Notes under the pieces: generated by a model
Database searches by the model: none
What the model saw: only the letters and a program-made list of their open reading frames with translations
Told to the model about the DNA's origin: nothing
Shown: one piece after another, positions 27,873 to 37,473 of the stretch
Layout of the letters: each line of letters starts with the position of its first letter
Numbering within the stretch: position 1 is the first letter of the stretch
Program-made: the position numbers and the translations under genes
DNA from: Paenibacillus sp. J23TS9
Lineage (GTDB): Bacteria; Bacillota; Bacilli; Paenibacillales; Paenibacillaceae
Direction: 5' to 3'
Length of the DNA stretch: 64,000 nucleotides
Assembly (NCBI RefSeq): GCF_018403225.1
Contig: NZ_BOSG01000001.1
Coordinates: 930,001-994,000, forward strand

Positions 27873-28637
27873 ATGAAAAAAGCATTCCGCTTGCTATTCA
27901 GAAACCCATTAATTATCATTTATCCGATTATTTTGGATGCGCTATCATTCATTATAGGGCTTATGATAGTTGGTTTTATTGGTGTGCCATCACTATCTGT
28001 ACGTCTTATTTTGGAGATGGGGATTCCATCGGTCAGCTATATTAGTAATATTCCGCAGCTCATCAATCAAATGCAGTTTATGGGTGATACGGTAACCGTG
28101 AGAGCGTGGATTCCGGTTATCTTCATGCTGTTACTGATGGCTTTTGCTCAAGGAGGCTATATTGCTTCATTACGTAATATAGTGGAAGGCACTCCAATTT
28201 CAATGGGTCAATTTATGAAGGACGGAAAAAAACACTGGGTCCGCTTTATCTTCTTGTTTATGATCATTACGGCAGCAAAGACTGCAATTACAACGTTATT
28301 GGCTGCGTTCTTAGGTATTATCGGAATATTTCTTTCTCTTATTTTATTTGTAGTTCTCCGTTTCATCTTTATTTATGTAGAGTACTGTATTGTTGCCGAT
28401 CAGTTGAATATTGATGCAGCATTTCGTCAGAGCAGACGTTATTTTCAAGTGTCAAGTTATAACACGTCAGGTATTATTATTGTCATGATGATAAGTTCAG
28501 GCGTAATAAGCTTGCTGCTTCACTATCTGTGGAGCCCGGCAGCAGTAATGATGGCGATACCCATTTGTGCCGTAGTCATGGGGGTTATTCAAATTGCATT
28601 CATGCAGCTGTTATTGTCAAACAAAGCGTCTACATAG
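27873..28637 (+). CDS. Polytopic membrane protein of unknown function
   Basis: 254 aa with about six hydrophobic segments, beginning MKKAFRLLFRNPLIIIYPIILD, an N-terminus like proteins with a glycerophosphodiester-phosphodiesterase-type membrane domain. VLRFIFIYVEYCIVADQLNI followed by FRQSRRYFQ also recalls that family (helix, amphipathic loop, helix). No catalytic motif. It starts 17 bp after the kinase gene and is likely cotranscribed, so it may assist the two-component system. Function not assigned. Confidence 0.75.
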   Translation: MKKAFRLLFRNPLIIIYPIILDALSFIIGLMIVGFIGVPSLSVRLILEMGIPSVSYISNIPQLINQMQFMGDTVTVRAWIPVIFMLLLMAFAQGGYIASLRNIVEGTPISMGQFMKDGKKHWVRFIFLFMIITAAKTAITTLLAAFLGIIGIFLSLILFVVLRFIFIYVEYCIVADQLNIDAAFRQSRRYFQVSSYNTSGIIIVMMISSGVISLLLHYLWSPAAVMMAIPICAVVMGVIQIAFMQLLLSNKAST

Positions 28638-28776
28638 AATGTACTCAAGAAGGTCACTTTGGGAGGGCTTGGATAAGCCGCTACAACAGTGGTTTCAATT
28701 CAAAAACTTGAGTTCAATTTATATTCATGAAAAAAATGAAACCCTATTACATAAACAAAATTAACCTCTTTAGACC

Positions 28777-28802
28777 GCAGTAAGGACATTCGTTCTTACT
28801 GC
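28777..28802 (+). terminator. Terminator after the two-component operon
   Basis: 8-bp stem GCAGTAAG / CTTACTGC with loop GACATTCGTT, followed by TATTTGT. Confidence 0.55.
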
Positions 28803-28820
28803 TATTTGTCGTTATGGATC

Positions 28821-28875
28821 ATCACATGAAATACGCAACATCTTCACACTACCTTCACAACAGAATTGTTAAGAT
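28821..28875 (+). promoter_or_regulatory. Four 11-bp-period repeats plus -10 (site B)
   Basis: ATCACA (28821), TACGCA (28832), TTCACA (28843) and TTCACA (28854), 11 bp apart, then 10 bases and TAAGAT (28870-28875). It precedes the fucosidase gene by 26 bp. Confidence 0.75.
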
Positions 28876-28900
28876 TAGAAAAAAGTTAAGGGGGCTCACT

Positions 28901-30169
28901 ATGATAACAAATTCGATGATCAAACCGACTCTTAGGCAGTTAGAGTACCAGGGATGGGAATTTGGTCTGTTTCTGCATTTTGGCCTGCGTACATTTTATG
29001 AGGGGTATGTTGATTTTGATAAGCGTCCGATGTCACCTTCGGAATTCAATCCGGTTCAGTTAGATTGTGAGCAGTGGATTCGAACAGCGAAAGAAGCAGG
29101 AATGGAATATGCGGTGTTAACAGCCAAACATCATGATGGTTTCTCGAATTGGCCTTCGAAATATAGTTCGTTCTCTGTTGCACAATCTTCATGGAAAGAT
29201 GGAAAAGGGGATGTTGTTAAGGAGTTCGTTGAGGCATGTCATAAGTATGGTGTGAAACCTGGATTATATTATTCTCCATTTGACGGATCGGCAGATTTCT
29301 ATAATCAGGATGCCAAGGCTTATGATGATTATTTCGTAAATCAGATTACGGAGCTGCTTGGAGACTATGGGGACATTGATATATTGTGGTTTGACGGTTG
29401 CGGTTCTGAGGATCATGAATACGATTGGTCAAGAATTATTAGGGAAATTCGCCGAATGCAGCCGAATATATTGATTTTCAATATGGGCGATCCTAATTTC
29501 CGGTGGGTAGGTAATGAAGACGGGATTGCGCCGATTCCATGCTGGAATGTGACAGATGCAACGGAATTCTCGATTTTAACAGAGCAGAAAGAAGCTTTGG
29601 GTGAACATATATGGTTACCAGCGGAATGCGATGTACAGATGCGGGCGAACTGGTTCTACAGTGACAGTGATGAGCACACGGTCAAGAGTCTGAATCAACT
29701 GATGGGTTTGTATTATTACTCGATAGGCCGAGGGGCTAATTTGCTCTTGAATATCGGTCCCGATCGAGAGGGTCTTCTGCCTGCAAAAGACACAGCGCAG
29801 TTACAGGCAATGGGCGAAGAGATTCGCAGAAGATTTGGGAATCCTATTGCTTCAATTGAACAATGTTCACCGAATAAATCCGGATGGTCGTATGAAGCCG
29901 CGAAGCCGCATTTAATCGACCATATATTAATTCAAGAGGATTTAACGAGCGGAGAGCATGTTCGGAGTTTCCGGATAAATGTCATGACTGAAAAAACCCA
30001 ACGGTCCATCACGGTGTATGAAGGCAGAAACATTGGACATAAATCCATTATTCGCATTCCTGCCATTAAAGTTCGAGGCGTTCAGTTAGAAATAACAGAT
30101 TGTGAGGGTGTGCCTTCAATCCGTCAGCTTGCGCTCTATCATGTGGGGGAGGCCTATGATTCCGAATAG
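28901..30169 (+). CDS. GH29-type alpha-L-fucosidase, cytoplasmic
   Basis: 422-aa glycoside hydrolase. FGLFLHFGLRTFYEG, VLTAKHHDGFSNWPS and GVKPGLYYSPFD are GH29 core motifs; IDILWFDG carries the likely nucleophile D165, and GANLLLNIGPDREGLLP is the family's late motif. The protein begins without a signal peptide, so it hydrolyses fucosides after uptake. The usual acid/base residue is not conserved in position between GH29 subfamilies and I cannot point to it. ATG 28901 has AAGGGGG 6-7 bp upstream; the frame is open to 28814, but that part runs through the promoter repeats. It is followed by two binding-lipoprotein genes. Confidence 0.88.
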   Translation: MITNSMIKPTLRQLEYQGWEFGLFLHFGLRTFYEGYVDFDKRPMSPSEFNPVQLDCEQWIRTAKEAGMEYAVLTAKHHDGFSNWPSKYSSFSVAQSSWKDGKGDVVKEFVEACHKYGVKPGLYYSPFDGSADFYNQDAKAYDDYFVNQITELLGDYGDIDILWFDGCGSEDHEYDWSRIIREIRRMQPNILIFNMGDPNFRWVGNEDGIAPIPCWNVTDATEFSILTEQKEALGEHIWLPAECDVQMRANWFYSDSDEHTVKSLNQLMGLYYYSIGRGANLLLNIGPDREGLLPAKDTAQLQAMGEEIRRRFGNPIASIEQCSPNKSGWSYEAAKPHLIDHILIQEDLTSGEHVRSFRINVMTEKTQRSITVYEGRNIGHKSIIRIPAIKVRGVQLEITDCEGVPSIRQLALYHVGEAYDSE

Positions 30170-30301
30170 ATCGTCAAACCAATCCTCTGAGGGCAAGAAT
30201 AATTCAATTGCAGGAGGGAGCTGGAACATTCTTATCTTGCTGCATCTTAGCGTTGGTACGGTCACACGAGAACAGCCGGAGCATCAACCTGTAGGTTAGA
30301 G

Positions 30302-30320
30302 CCCCCCATTCATCGGGGGG
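30302..30320 (+). terminator. GC-rich hairpin before binding lipoprotein 2
   Basis: CCCCCC-ATTCATC-GGGGGG, followed by AGATTTCTTT. It may end the fucosidase transcript partially or protect the downstream mRNA end. Confidence 0.5.
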
Positions 30321-30368
30321 AGATTTCTTTGGGATTATGTAGTTCATATATGTGAGGGGGAATTGATT

Positions 30369-31757
30369 GTGATGAAAAACCGAAAAATGTGGAATGTACT
30401 CATGGTGCTGTGTCTTATGTTTACCATCATTGTAACCGCTTGCAGCAGCTCGGATAATACGGCTAATGAACAGGGAAGCCAGCCTGAAGCCACGGATACC
30501 AATAATACGGATACCAATAAGGAGGAAGAAAAGGAAGAGGAACCGAAAGAGCCTGTCAAACAATTTAGCGATGAGCCCGTAACGCTGAAAATAGCGACGC
30601 CGTGGGGAATTGACTATTTCACCCCGAGAATGATTGAGCCGATTCAAGAGCAATTCCCTCATGTGACCGTGGAGCATGTTGACTGGAATGGAACCTCTGA
30701 GAATATGCAGGAATTAAGTGCGCAAGGGATTGTTCCTGATATTATATTGGGCTACACCGGTCAAGCTCCATTTGAAGAGCTGGAGATGGTGTTTGGCCTG
30801 GATGACATGATTGCTGAATACGGTATTGATTTAAGTGGAGTCAATCCACAATTACTTCAAGAATTACGTTCAAGGGATAAGGAAGGACGCCTGATTGGGC
30901 TTCCGGATGCTGGAGATGTTCTCGCACTGTACTATAACAAAGAAATATTTGACCTGTTAGGTGCTGAATATCCGACTGGTAATATGACTTGGGATGAACT
31001 TATGGAACTGGCTAAGAAGCTGACCGTCAAGAAGGATGGTGTTCAATATAGTGGCCTTGATTTAGGGGCCATGCCAACGGCGTTATTCAATCAATTATCA
31101 ATAAACTATACAGACCCGGAAACGGGTGAAGTATTGTTCGATAAAGATCCGAAGTTCGCGAAAATGATGGAAGTTCTCAAAAAGTATTTCAGTATACCAA
31201 ATATCTATAATCCAAAGGAACAGGGTAAGTTTGAAGGTAAAACAGCCGCAATGGTCGTTAACTGGCATGGCTTCTTAACTTGGTTTGGCGGAACTCCAGA
31301 AGAGAGAGTTGAATATGAGAAAAGTATGGATTTGGTTCCCGTTCCGTCGTTTGCAGATATGCCGGGTATCGCTCCAAAACCAGGCGCTCATCCATGGGTC
31401 ATCAATAATTTCAGTGAACATAAAGAAGCGGCGCTGCAAGTATTATCTTACCTGATCTCACCGGATTATCAATTACAGTATCGGATGAGAATGGGGACGC
31501 CTTCCGTATCCTTGAGCCAAGAGGACGGGAAATTGTTCGGTGCAGATGATCCAACGTATACAGGCAAAAATGTCAGCGCAATGTTCCAAAATACATTTGC
31601 TGAACCACCTGCACGTAAAAGCCCATGGGATAGGCACGTTGCTATCAATGAAGCAATAACCAAGTTTGCAACTACCGATTTGAACATAGCAGAATTCACA
31701 CGTGTACTGAAGGAAGAGTCGGAAATTAAGATCAAGGAAGAACAATCCAAGAAATAA
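30369..31757 (+). CDS. ABC transporter binding lipoprotein, TPWG paralogue 2
   Basis: 462-aa solute-binding protein: signal peptide and lipobox (IIVTACSSS), an acidic Asp/Glu/Asn-rich linker to about residue 60, then LKIATPWGIDYFTPRM and ALYYNKEIFDLLGAEYP. The C-terminus ends FTRVLKEESEIKIKEEQSKK, shared with paralogues 3-5. GTG 30369 fits AGGGGG (30355-30360) at 8 bp; ATG 30372 is equally readable. It precedes another paralogue in tandem, with no permease adjacent. Confidence 0.9.
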   Translation: MMKNRKMWNVLMVLCLMFTIIVTACSSSDNTANEQGSQPEATDTNNTDTNKEEEKEEEPKEPVKQFSDEPVTLKIATPWGIDYFTPRMIEPIQEQFPHVTVEHVDWNGTSENMQELSAQGIVPDIILGYTGQAPFEELEMVFGLDDMIAEYGIDLSGVNPQLLQELRSRDKEGRLIGLPDAGDVLALYYNKEIFDLLGAEYPTGNMTWDELMELAKKLTVKKDGVQYSGLDLGAMPTALFNQLSINYTDPETGEVLFDKDPKFAKMMEVLKKYFSIPNIYNPKEQGKFEGKTAAMVVNWHGFLTWFGGTPEERVEYEKSMDLVPVPSFADMPGIAPKPGAHPWVINNFSEHKEAALQVLSYLISPDYQLQYRMRMGTPSVSLSQEDGKLFGADDPTYTGKNVSAMFQNTFAEPPARKSPWDRHVAINEAITKFATTDLNIAEFTRVLKEESEIKIKEEQSKK

Positions 31758-31784
31758 ACCTGGATCTATTAGGGGGAGCGTTAT

Positions 31785-33149
31785 ATGAAGCTAAACCGCA
31801 CATTAGTCCTTCTTTTCGTGTTTGTTTTGTCCATATCGATGTTGTTATCAGGGTGCAGTACAGAAGATGGTGACAAGCAAGGTGACACAACAGAATCGGT
31901 GTCCGTAGATACTACACCCACGGATGCAAAAACAGAAGAACAGGCCGCATCGACAGATGAAGTTACCATCAAGATTCTGTATCCATGGGGACAAGATGCG
32001 TTCGATAAACTTTTTAAGGATATTGATGAGAAGCTTCCTAATATTAAGATTGAATTAGTCGACTCTCAAGCCCAATTAGAGCCATTACAAGAGCTGAACG
32101 CGAAACAGATCGTTCCGGACATCATCTATGCCAACTGGGGAATTGACGCGTTGAAAGAGCTGGATATGATTGAACCGCTTGATGAGTTGATTGAATCCCA
32201 TCAATTTGATCTTAGTGGTATAGACCCTTCCATTATAGCTTATTGGCGTTTAGTTGATTCTGAGGGCAGATTGCTAGGTATGCCTACAGCTAGTGACAAT
32301 TATACGATGTATTACAACAAAGAGGTGTTCGATCTGTTTGGAGTGCCTTATCCTGCAAAAGATCTAACATGGGATGCCATGGTTGATCTTGCGAAGAAGC
32401 TGACTGGAGAAAGGGACGGCATCCAATATCATGGGCTGGAGATGGGTCCTGGGTTTGCAGGTACGGAAGCCTTGGTGCCTCTAAAACAATTGAATGTGAA
32501 CCTGACAGATCCAGAGACCGGTGAGGTATTGATTACGAAGGAACCGGCAGTTACGAAATACCTGGAACTGATGAAGAAATTCTACAGCATCCCTGGTATT
32601 TACAGTAGTGATCCGGAAGTCAGAAAAGATTACTCTTTTCAAAATAAAAACGTCGCAATGATCGTATCTTGGCCCGGTTACATTAAATGGGGCATTGGAG
32701 ATCCGGAAATTGCTAAGAACGTTCAATCCGTACCTGTACCGGTATGGCCGGAATTACCGAATGTTGCACCGGCTTCATTCTCACATCCATTCATTATTAA
32801 TAAATACAGTGAGCATAAAGATGCAGCATTTGAAGTTCTTACCGAATATGTGTCTCCCGAGCACCAGACCAAGTTAGCCAGAATAGGGGACCGCCCAGTC
32901 CTAACCGATCCGAAAGTGTATGAAGAGTTTGGCGCAGAACTCGAAGTATATGAGGGCAAGGATATTAGTGCATTCTTCTCTCGTAAGCCGGTTATTCCAA
33001 CAACGATCAGCAAATGGGATCAATATGTGGATCTTTCAGGAAGCCTTCTGAAGTTCTCCGAATCAGACATGAACATTCCAGAATTTCTAAGAGTATTGAA
33101 GGAAGAGTCTGAGGCGAAAATCAAAGATGCCATGGCTAAGGGACAGTAA
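31785..33149 (+). CDS. ABC transporter binding lipoprotein, TPWG paralogue 3
   Basis: 454 aa; signal peptide and lipobox (MLLSGCSTE), an acidic linker, then IKILYPWGQDAFDKLFKDID and MYYNKEVFDLFGVPYP. The tail SDMNIPEFLRVLKEESEAKI matches paralogues 2, 4 and 5, showing duplication within the locus. It starts 27 bp after paralogue 2 and is likely on the same transcript. The differences in the middle domain suggest different ligand preferences. Confidence 0.9.
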   Translation: MKLNRTLVLLFVFVLSISMLLSGCSTEDGDKQGDTTESVSVDTTPTDAKTEEQAASTDEVTIKILYPWGQDAFDKLFKDIDEKLPNIKIELVDSQAQLEPLQELNAKQIVPDIIYANWGIDALKELDMIEPLDELIESHQFDLSGIDPSIIAYWRLVDSEGRLLGMPTASDNYTMYYNKEVFDLFGVPYPAKDLTWDAMVDLAKKLTGERDGIQYHGLEMGPGFAGTEALVPLKQLNVNLTDPETGEVLITKEPAVTKYLELMKKFYSIPGIYSSDPEVRKDYSFQNKNVAMIVSWPGYIKWGIGDPEIAKNVQSVPVPVWPELPNVAPASFSHPFIINKYSEHKDAAFEVLTEYVSPEHQTKLARIGDRPVLTDPKVYEEFGAELEVYEGKDISAFFSRKPVIPTTISKWDQYVDLSGSLLKFSESDMNIPEFLRVLKEESEAKIKDAMAKGQ

Positions 33150-33194
33150 ATGTCCCGTAATACAAAATATAACTAATGGAGTGTAAAGAACAAT

Positions 33195-33227
33195 GAGCAG
33201 GCTTGTCTATCAAAGACAGGCTTGCTC
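33195..33227 (+). terminator. Stem-loop after binding lipoprotein 3
   Basis: 13-bp stem GAGCAGGCTTGTC / GACAGGCTTGCTC with two G-T pairs and a short loop; no T run. A second GC-rich hairpin (CCCCCC...GGGGG, about 33235-33259) follows. Confidence 0.55.
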
Positions 33228-33270
33228 TAATGTGGCCCCCCTTTGTCGAATGGTGGGGGATAAGACAATA

Positions 33271-33325
33271 TTCACACGGAACACACATCATCCTCACACT
33301 ACCCCCACAAAAATTTTGTTAAGAT
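33271..33325 (+). promoter_or_regulatory. Four 11-bp-period repeats plus -10 (site C)
   Basis: TTCACA (33271), CACACA (33282), CTCACA (33293) and CCCACA (33304), then 10 bases and TAAGAT (33320-33325). It heads the main transport operon, 53 bp before its first start codon. Confidence 0.75.
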
Positions 33326-33377
33326 TCAAATCAAGGTAATGGTTGGAAAAGGTGTGATCAGCAAAGGAGGCATTCCA

Positions 33378-34496
33378 GTGTCGAGAATCATATTTAATCA
33401 TGTTCACAAACGTTACGGAAAATATAAAGAATACGCGGTGAAAGACTTCAACCTTGAAGTTGAGGATGAAGAATTTCTTGTGTTTGTAGGTTCTTCAGGA
33501 TGTGGGAAGTCGACAACATTACGAATGCTCGCAGGATTAGAAGATATTTCAGAAGGCGAAATATACATTGGCGATACCATTGTGAATGATATGCCGCCCA
33601 AAGACCGTGATATATCGATGGTATTCCAAAACTATGCGCTATACCCGAACATGTCTGTCTACGATAATATTGCTTTTGGTTTGCAAATGAGAAAGCTCCC
33701 GAAACATGAAATTGAGACATCGGTTAAACGGGCTGCCCGTGTGCTGGAAATCGAGAATTTTTTGGACCGTAAACCAAGAGAATTATCTGGTGGCCAGCGT
33801 CAACGGGTTGCACTAGGTCGGGCAATCGTTCGTACCCCACAGGCTTTTCTTATGGATGAACCTCTCTCTAACCTGGATGCTAAACTACGTGTACAAATGC
33901 GTTCGGAAATTATTCGGCTCCATAAAAAAATCGGCGTCACGACGATTTATGTTACCCATGATCAGATTGAAGCAATGACGATGGGTGATCGTATTGTGGT
34001 CATGGAGAAGGGGATTGTTCAACAGGTAGATACGCCAGAAGTCATTTATAATGAGCCTGCCAATCTGTTCGTAGCTAACTTTATCGGGAATCCGCCGATG
34101 AATTTTGTGACCGGTAAAATCGAAGAACGAGATGGTTTCCTTGAATTCCATACGAAGCGTTTTGGACTCCGCCTCACAGAGAAGCAAGCTCACACGATTA
34201 GACAGATGAATCTTATAGACCGGGGAATCATTATTGGAATGCGCCCGGAAAACATCAGCTTTGAGGAAATTATGTTGGAAACGTATCCACAATCAATCAT
34301 TAACGGAACGATGGAATTAAGTGAATTTGTTGGATCTGACCGTTACTATCATATGAATATAGGACTCGAGAAGTATCTAGTAGCCCGTGCTCATCCACGC
34401 TATCACTTTGACGATGGAATGAGAACCGCTGTAGCAGTAGATATGAACAAAGCATTATTTTTCCATAAAGATACTGGGATTCTATTAACAAAGTGA
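33378..34496 (+). CDS. Carbohydrate importer ATPase (MsmX/UgpC type)
   Basis: 372-aa ABC ATPase: Walker [10 protein letters not shown] (38-46), signature LSGGQRQR (from 136), Walker B FLMDEP (D160, E161), switch [14 protein letters not shown], then a C-terminal OB-like regulatory part ([11 protein letters not shown]). GTG 33378 is chosen because AAAGGAGG (33363-33370) lies 7 bp upstream and the protein then starts [16 protein letters not shown] as in the family. MsmX-type ATPases serve several sugar importers; it may energise both permease pairs here and the one at 15.3-17.1 kb. First gene of the operon under repeat site C. Confidence 0.94.
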   Translation: MSRIIFNHVHKRYGKYKEYAVKDFNLEVEDEEFLVFVGSSGCGKSTTLRMLAGLEDISEGEIYIGDTIVNDMPPKDRDISMVFQNYALYPNMSVYDNIAFGLQMRKLPKHEIETSVKRAARVLEIENFLDRKPRELSGGQRQRVALGRAIVRTPQAFLMDEPLSNLDAKLRVQMRSEIIRLHKKIGVTTIYVTHDQIEAMTMGDRIVVMEKGIVQQVDTPEVIYNEPANLFVANFIGNPPMNFVTGKIEERDGFLEFHTKRFGLRLTEKQAHTIRQMNLIDRGIIIGMRPENISFEEIMLETYPQSIINGTMELSEFVGSDRYYHMNIGLEKYLVARAHPRYHFDDGMRTAVAVDMNKALFFHKDTGILLTK

Positions 34497-34509
34497 TGGA
34501 GGGATACGA

Positions 34510-37473
34510 ATGGTAAAGAGAAATATTAAATTTCTTAACCGATTATTGCTCGTTATCTTATCCGTAGCCCTGATAGGCAATCCGGTGTCGCCAGGTAACG
34601 CTCAAGGTGATTCCAAGACTTCAGAAACGAGTAGTCAGGATTCACTTACTCAGGATTTTTCGAGTCATGAACCGTATTTTTATACGATCTCGAAAGAATG
34701 GGAACAGAAGAAGCTTAAAGCGGGGTCAGAGGGAATTGAGATTGACGCTAAATCGTATCATGCGAAATCGGATGATGCTGTCGTCTCTGTCGGCTCCTAT
34801 GAAGGGAAGAATGATGTTCTTCTATGGTCTCAACCTAAAGGCTGGGTAGAGTACAAAGTAAATGTAGATCAGGAAGGCATTTATGAACTGGCTACGGATT
34901 ATCATCCGTTTCTCTCAAAAGATGGAACCGGACGCCAGTCGGTGATCATGAGTGTCCAGATCAACGGAGAATATCCGTTTCGTGAGGCACACTCGGTTTC
35001 TCTGGAACGGCGATTTTCTGAAGTGAGACCTGAAAAATATGATGATGAAGGTAATCAACTTCGCTCTTTGATTGACGAAGAGGTGGGCTGGAAAACGACC
35101 TCCTTTCGGGATTCTGAAGGGTTCTACAGTAAACCGTTACAATGGCATTTGAACAAAGGCGAAAACACGATTCGTATTGAAACGATTCGTCAATCGGTTG
35201 CGCTAAAATCATTTCGTCTAGAGGCACCTGAAGCGATCGCTAATTATGAAGACGTGAAAAAATCGTATCCAACGACAGCCGAGAGTGGTAGCAAGGAAGC
35301 CATTGTCATCGAGGGCGAACAGTTTAGTCTTAAAAACTCATCTTCCATTCAAACACAGTATGATCGAAGTCCTTTATCTCAGCCTAAATCATTAAATCTA
35401 GTTCGATTTAATACGATCGGCGGTAACGGCTGGAGCAAAGGCGGTCAAGCGGTGACTTGGGATTTTGAAGTTCCGGAAGATGGCCTTTACAATCTGACAT
35501 TCCGTGTAAAACAAAACTTACGTAAAAACGCTACGGTATTCCGAAATATTTATATCGACGGTGAAATTCCTTTTAACGAAATGAAAAACGTTCCGTTTCC
35601 TTATCATAGCGATTGGAAAAAGGTATCGCTTGCGGACACGGATGGGGAATTATTTGATTTCTATTTCACCAAAGGAAAGCATTCGATCAAGATGGAAGCA
35701 ACGATAGAGCCATATATTTCCGTTATTGCTGACATCGATCAAATGTCGAAAGAGCTTCGGGATGTTTCCAGAGAGCTGCGTATTGCAACAGGGAATAGCA
35801 GTGATGCGTATCGCGTATGGAATATAGAAAAAGACATTCCGGGCATGACCAAGAGACTTGAAGCATTAAAGGATAAGTACAACTCACTAACAGATGAAAT
35901 GCTTGCAATCAACAAGGTAAGAGACAATGTGTCACAGTCCTTTAAATCCAGTGCGCGAGATTTACAAGATTTATTGAAAGATCCGAATGAAATTCCTTAT
36001 AGCCAGTTAACCATCGGAACGATGCAAGAGAAGATTGAAGCACAGCGCGTGGATTTGATGAATACCCCGCTGCAAATTGATCGAATTTATGCAGCTGTCC
36101 CCGGTACAAAACTGCCTAAAATAGAGGCAAACTTCTTCGAGAAATTATGGAACTCGATCGTTACATTATTCTACTCCTTTACAAGCAAAAACCAGCTTGA
36201 TCGGAACGCAGAAGATGAACTGAATATCTGGATGTTCAAAGGTCGCGATTATGTAGATGAACTGCAGCAGCTTGCCGATGAGCGATTTACGCCAGAACAT
36301 GGCATTAAGGTAAATATCAATTTGGTCCAATCAGCGGATTTAGTGGTTCTCGGTAAAGCTGCCGGGATATTGCCTGATGTAGCAATTGGGCTGCCGAGTG
36401 CATCGATTTTTGATTATGCACTTCGTAATGCCATTTATGACTTTACGAAGTTTCCTGATTCGAAGGAACAGTTAGAACAATTTCATCCAGGGATTATGCA
36501 GCCTTACCGCTATGACGGCGGTGTGTATGGTATTCCGGAGACGAATAACTTTAACATTATGTTTTATCGCAAGGATATTATGAACCAGCTTGGCCTGTCG
36601 ATCCCGGATACTTGGGATGATGTATACAAGATTCTGCCGACGTTATTGCAGAATGAAAGTAACTTCTACATCCCGCCGGATAACTTCTCTTATTTGTTCT
36701 TCCAAAATAATGTGCAGTTGTATTCGGAGGACGGACTATCAAGCGCATTAAATGAACCGAAAGCTTTTGAAGCGTTCAAAGAGTGGACGGATATGTTCAA
36801 TGTGTACGGTATGGAACGACAAGTCAACAGTTTCTATCAACAGTTTAGAGACGGAACAATGCCTATCGGGATTTCAGATTTCAATACATATATGCAGCTA
36901 CTTGTCGCAGCACCTGAAATCATGAATGAATGGGCAATCGCTCCTATCCCTGGAACGAAGCAACCAGACGGTACGGTTGCAAGATGGGCTGCAGGCGGAG
37001 CACCGACAGCGAACGTCCTCTTTAATGATACGCCGAAAGAGAAACGCGAATTAGCTTGGGATTTCCTTAAATGGTATATGTCCGAAGATATTCAAACCGA
37101 ATTTGGACTTAATCTGGAGCAATATCGCGGTGAAACATTCCGCTGGAATTCGGCTAATGTTCAGGCTTTTGCCAATATGCCTTGGAAGCAGGACGATCTC
37201 AGCGTTATTTTGGAGCAATGGCAGTGGATGCAAGAATGGCCGAACGTTCCGGGAGGATATATGACGACGCGTGAACTCGGTTTTGCTTGGAATAATGCAG
37301 CAATTGATCAAGTTAATCCAAGGATTGCCCTCGAGAAGGCGGTTAAAGAGATTAATCGAGAGATGAAGCGTAAACAGCAAGAATTTAATTATATCGATGA
37401 GAACGGGAACGTGCTGAAGAAGATGAATCTCATCCGAATTACCGAACCCTGGAAAGGAGCGATTCTAAAATGA
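34510..37473 (+). CDS. Large multidomain ABC binding protein (987 aa)
   Basis: 987 aa. N-terminal signal peptide or anchor (LLLVILSVALIGNPVSPGNA, no lipobox Cys). Residues 60-240 and about 265-400 are beta-sandwich, carbohydrate-binding-like modules, each opening with an EGIEID/IEGEQF-type strand and ending in RIETIR or HSIKME. A coiled-coil-rich spacer (405-560) leads to a family 1 solute-binding domain from about 575 (DELNIWMFKGRDYVDEL, YGIPETNNFNIMFYRKD, ARWAAGGAPTANVLF). Usual binding proteins are 420-460 aa, so this is a fusion. It overlaps the next permease by 4 bp (ATGA). It probably concentrates polymer at the surface for the permease pair that follows. Confidence 0.85.
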   Translation: MVKRNIKFLNRLLLVILSVALIGNPVSPGNAQGDSKTSETSSQDSLTQDFSSHEPYFYTISKEWEQKKLKAGSEGIEIDAKSYHAKSDDAVVSVGSYEGKNDVLLWSQPKGWVEYKVNVDQEGIYELATDYHPFLSKDGTGRQSVIMSVQINGEYPFREAHSVSLERRFSEVRPEKYDDEGNQLRSLIDEEVGWKTTSFRDSEGFYSKPLQWHLNKGENTIRIETIRQSVALKSFRLEAPEAIANYEDVKKSYPTTAESGSKEAIVIEGEQFSLKNSSSIQTQYDRSPLSQPKSLNLVRFNTIGGNGWSKGGQAVTWDFEVPEDGLYNLTFRVKQNLRKNATVFRNIYIDGEIPFNEMKNVPFPYHSDWKKVSLADTDGELFDFYFTKGKHSIKMEATIEPYISVIADIDQMSKELRDVSRELRIATGNSSDAYRVWNIEKDIPGMTKRLEALKDKYNSLTDEMLAINKVRDNVSQSFKSSARDLQDLLKDPNEIPYSQLTIGTMQEKIEAQRVDLMNTPLQIDRIYAAVPGTKLPKIEANFFEKLWNSIVTLFYSFTSKNQLDRNAEDELNIWMFKGRDYVDELQQLADERFTPEHGIKVNINLVQSADLVVLGKAAGILPDVAIGLPSASIFDYALRNAIYDFTKFPDSKEQLEQFHPGIMQPYRYDGGVYGIPETNNFNIMFYRKDIMNQLGLSIPDTWDDVYKILPTLLQNESNFYIPPDNFSYLFFQNNVQLYSEDGLSSALNEPKAFEAFKEWTDMFNVYGMERQVNSFYQQFRDGTMPIGISDFNTYMQLLVAAPEIMNEWAIAPIPGTKQPDGTVARWAAGGAPTANVLFNDTPKEKRELAWDFLKWYMSEDIQTEFGLNLEQYRGETFRWNSANVQAFANMPWKQDDLSVILEQWQWMQEWPNVPGGYMTTRELGFAWNNAAIDQVNPRIALEKAVKEINREMKRKQQEFNYIDENGNVLKKMNLIRITEPWKGAILK

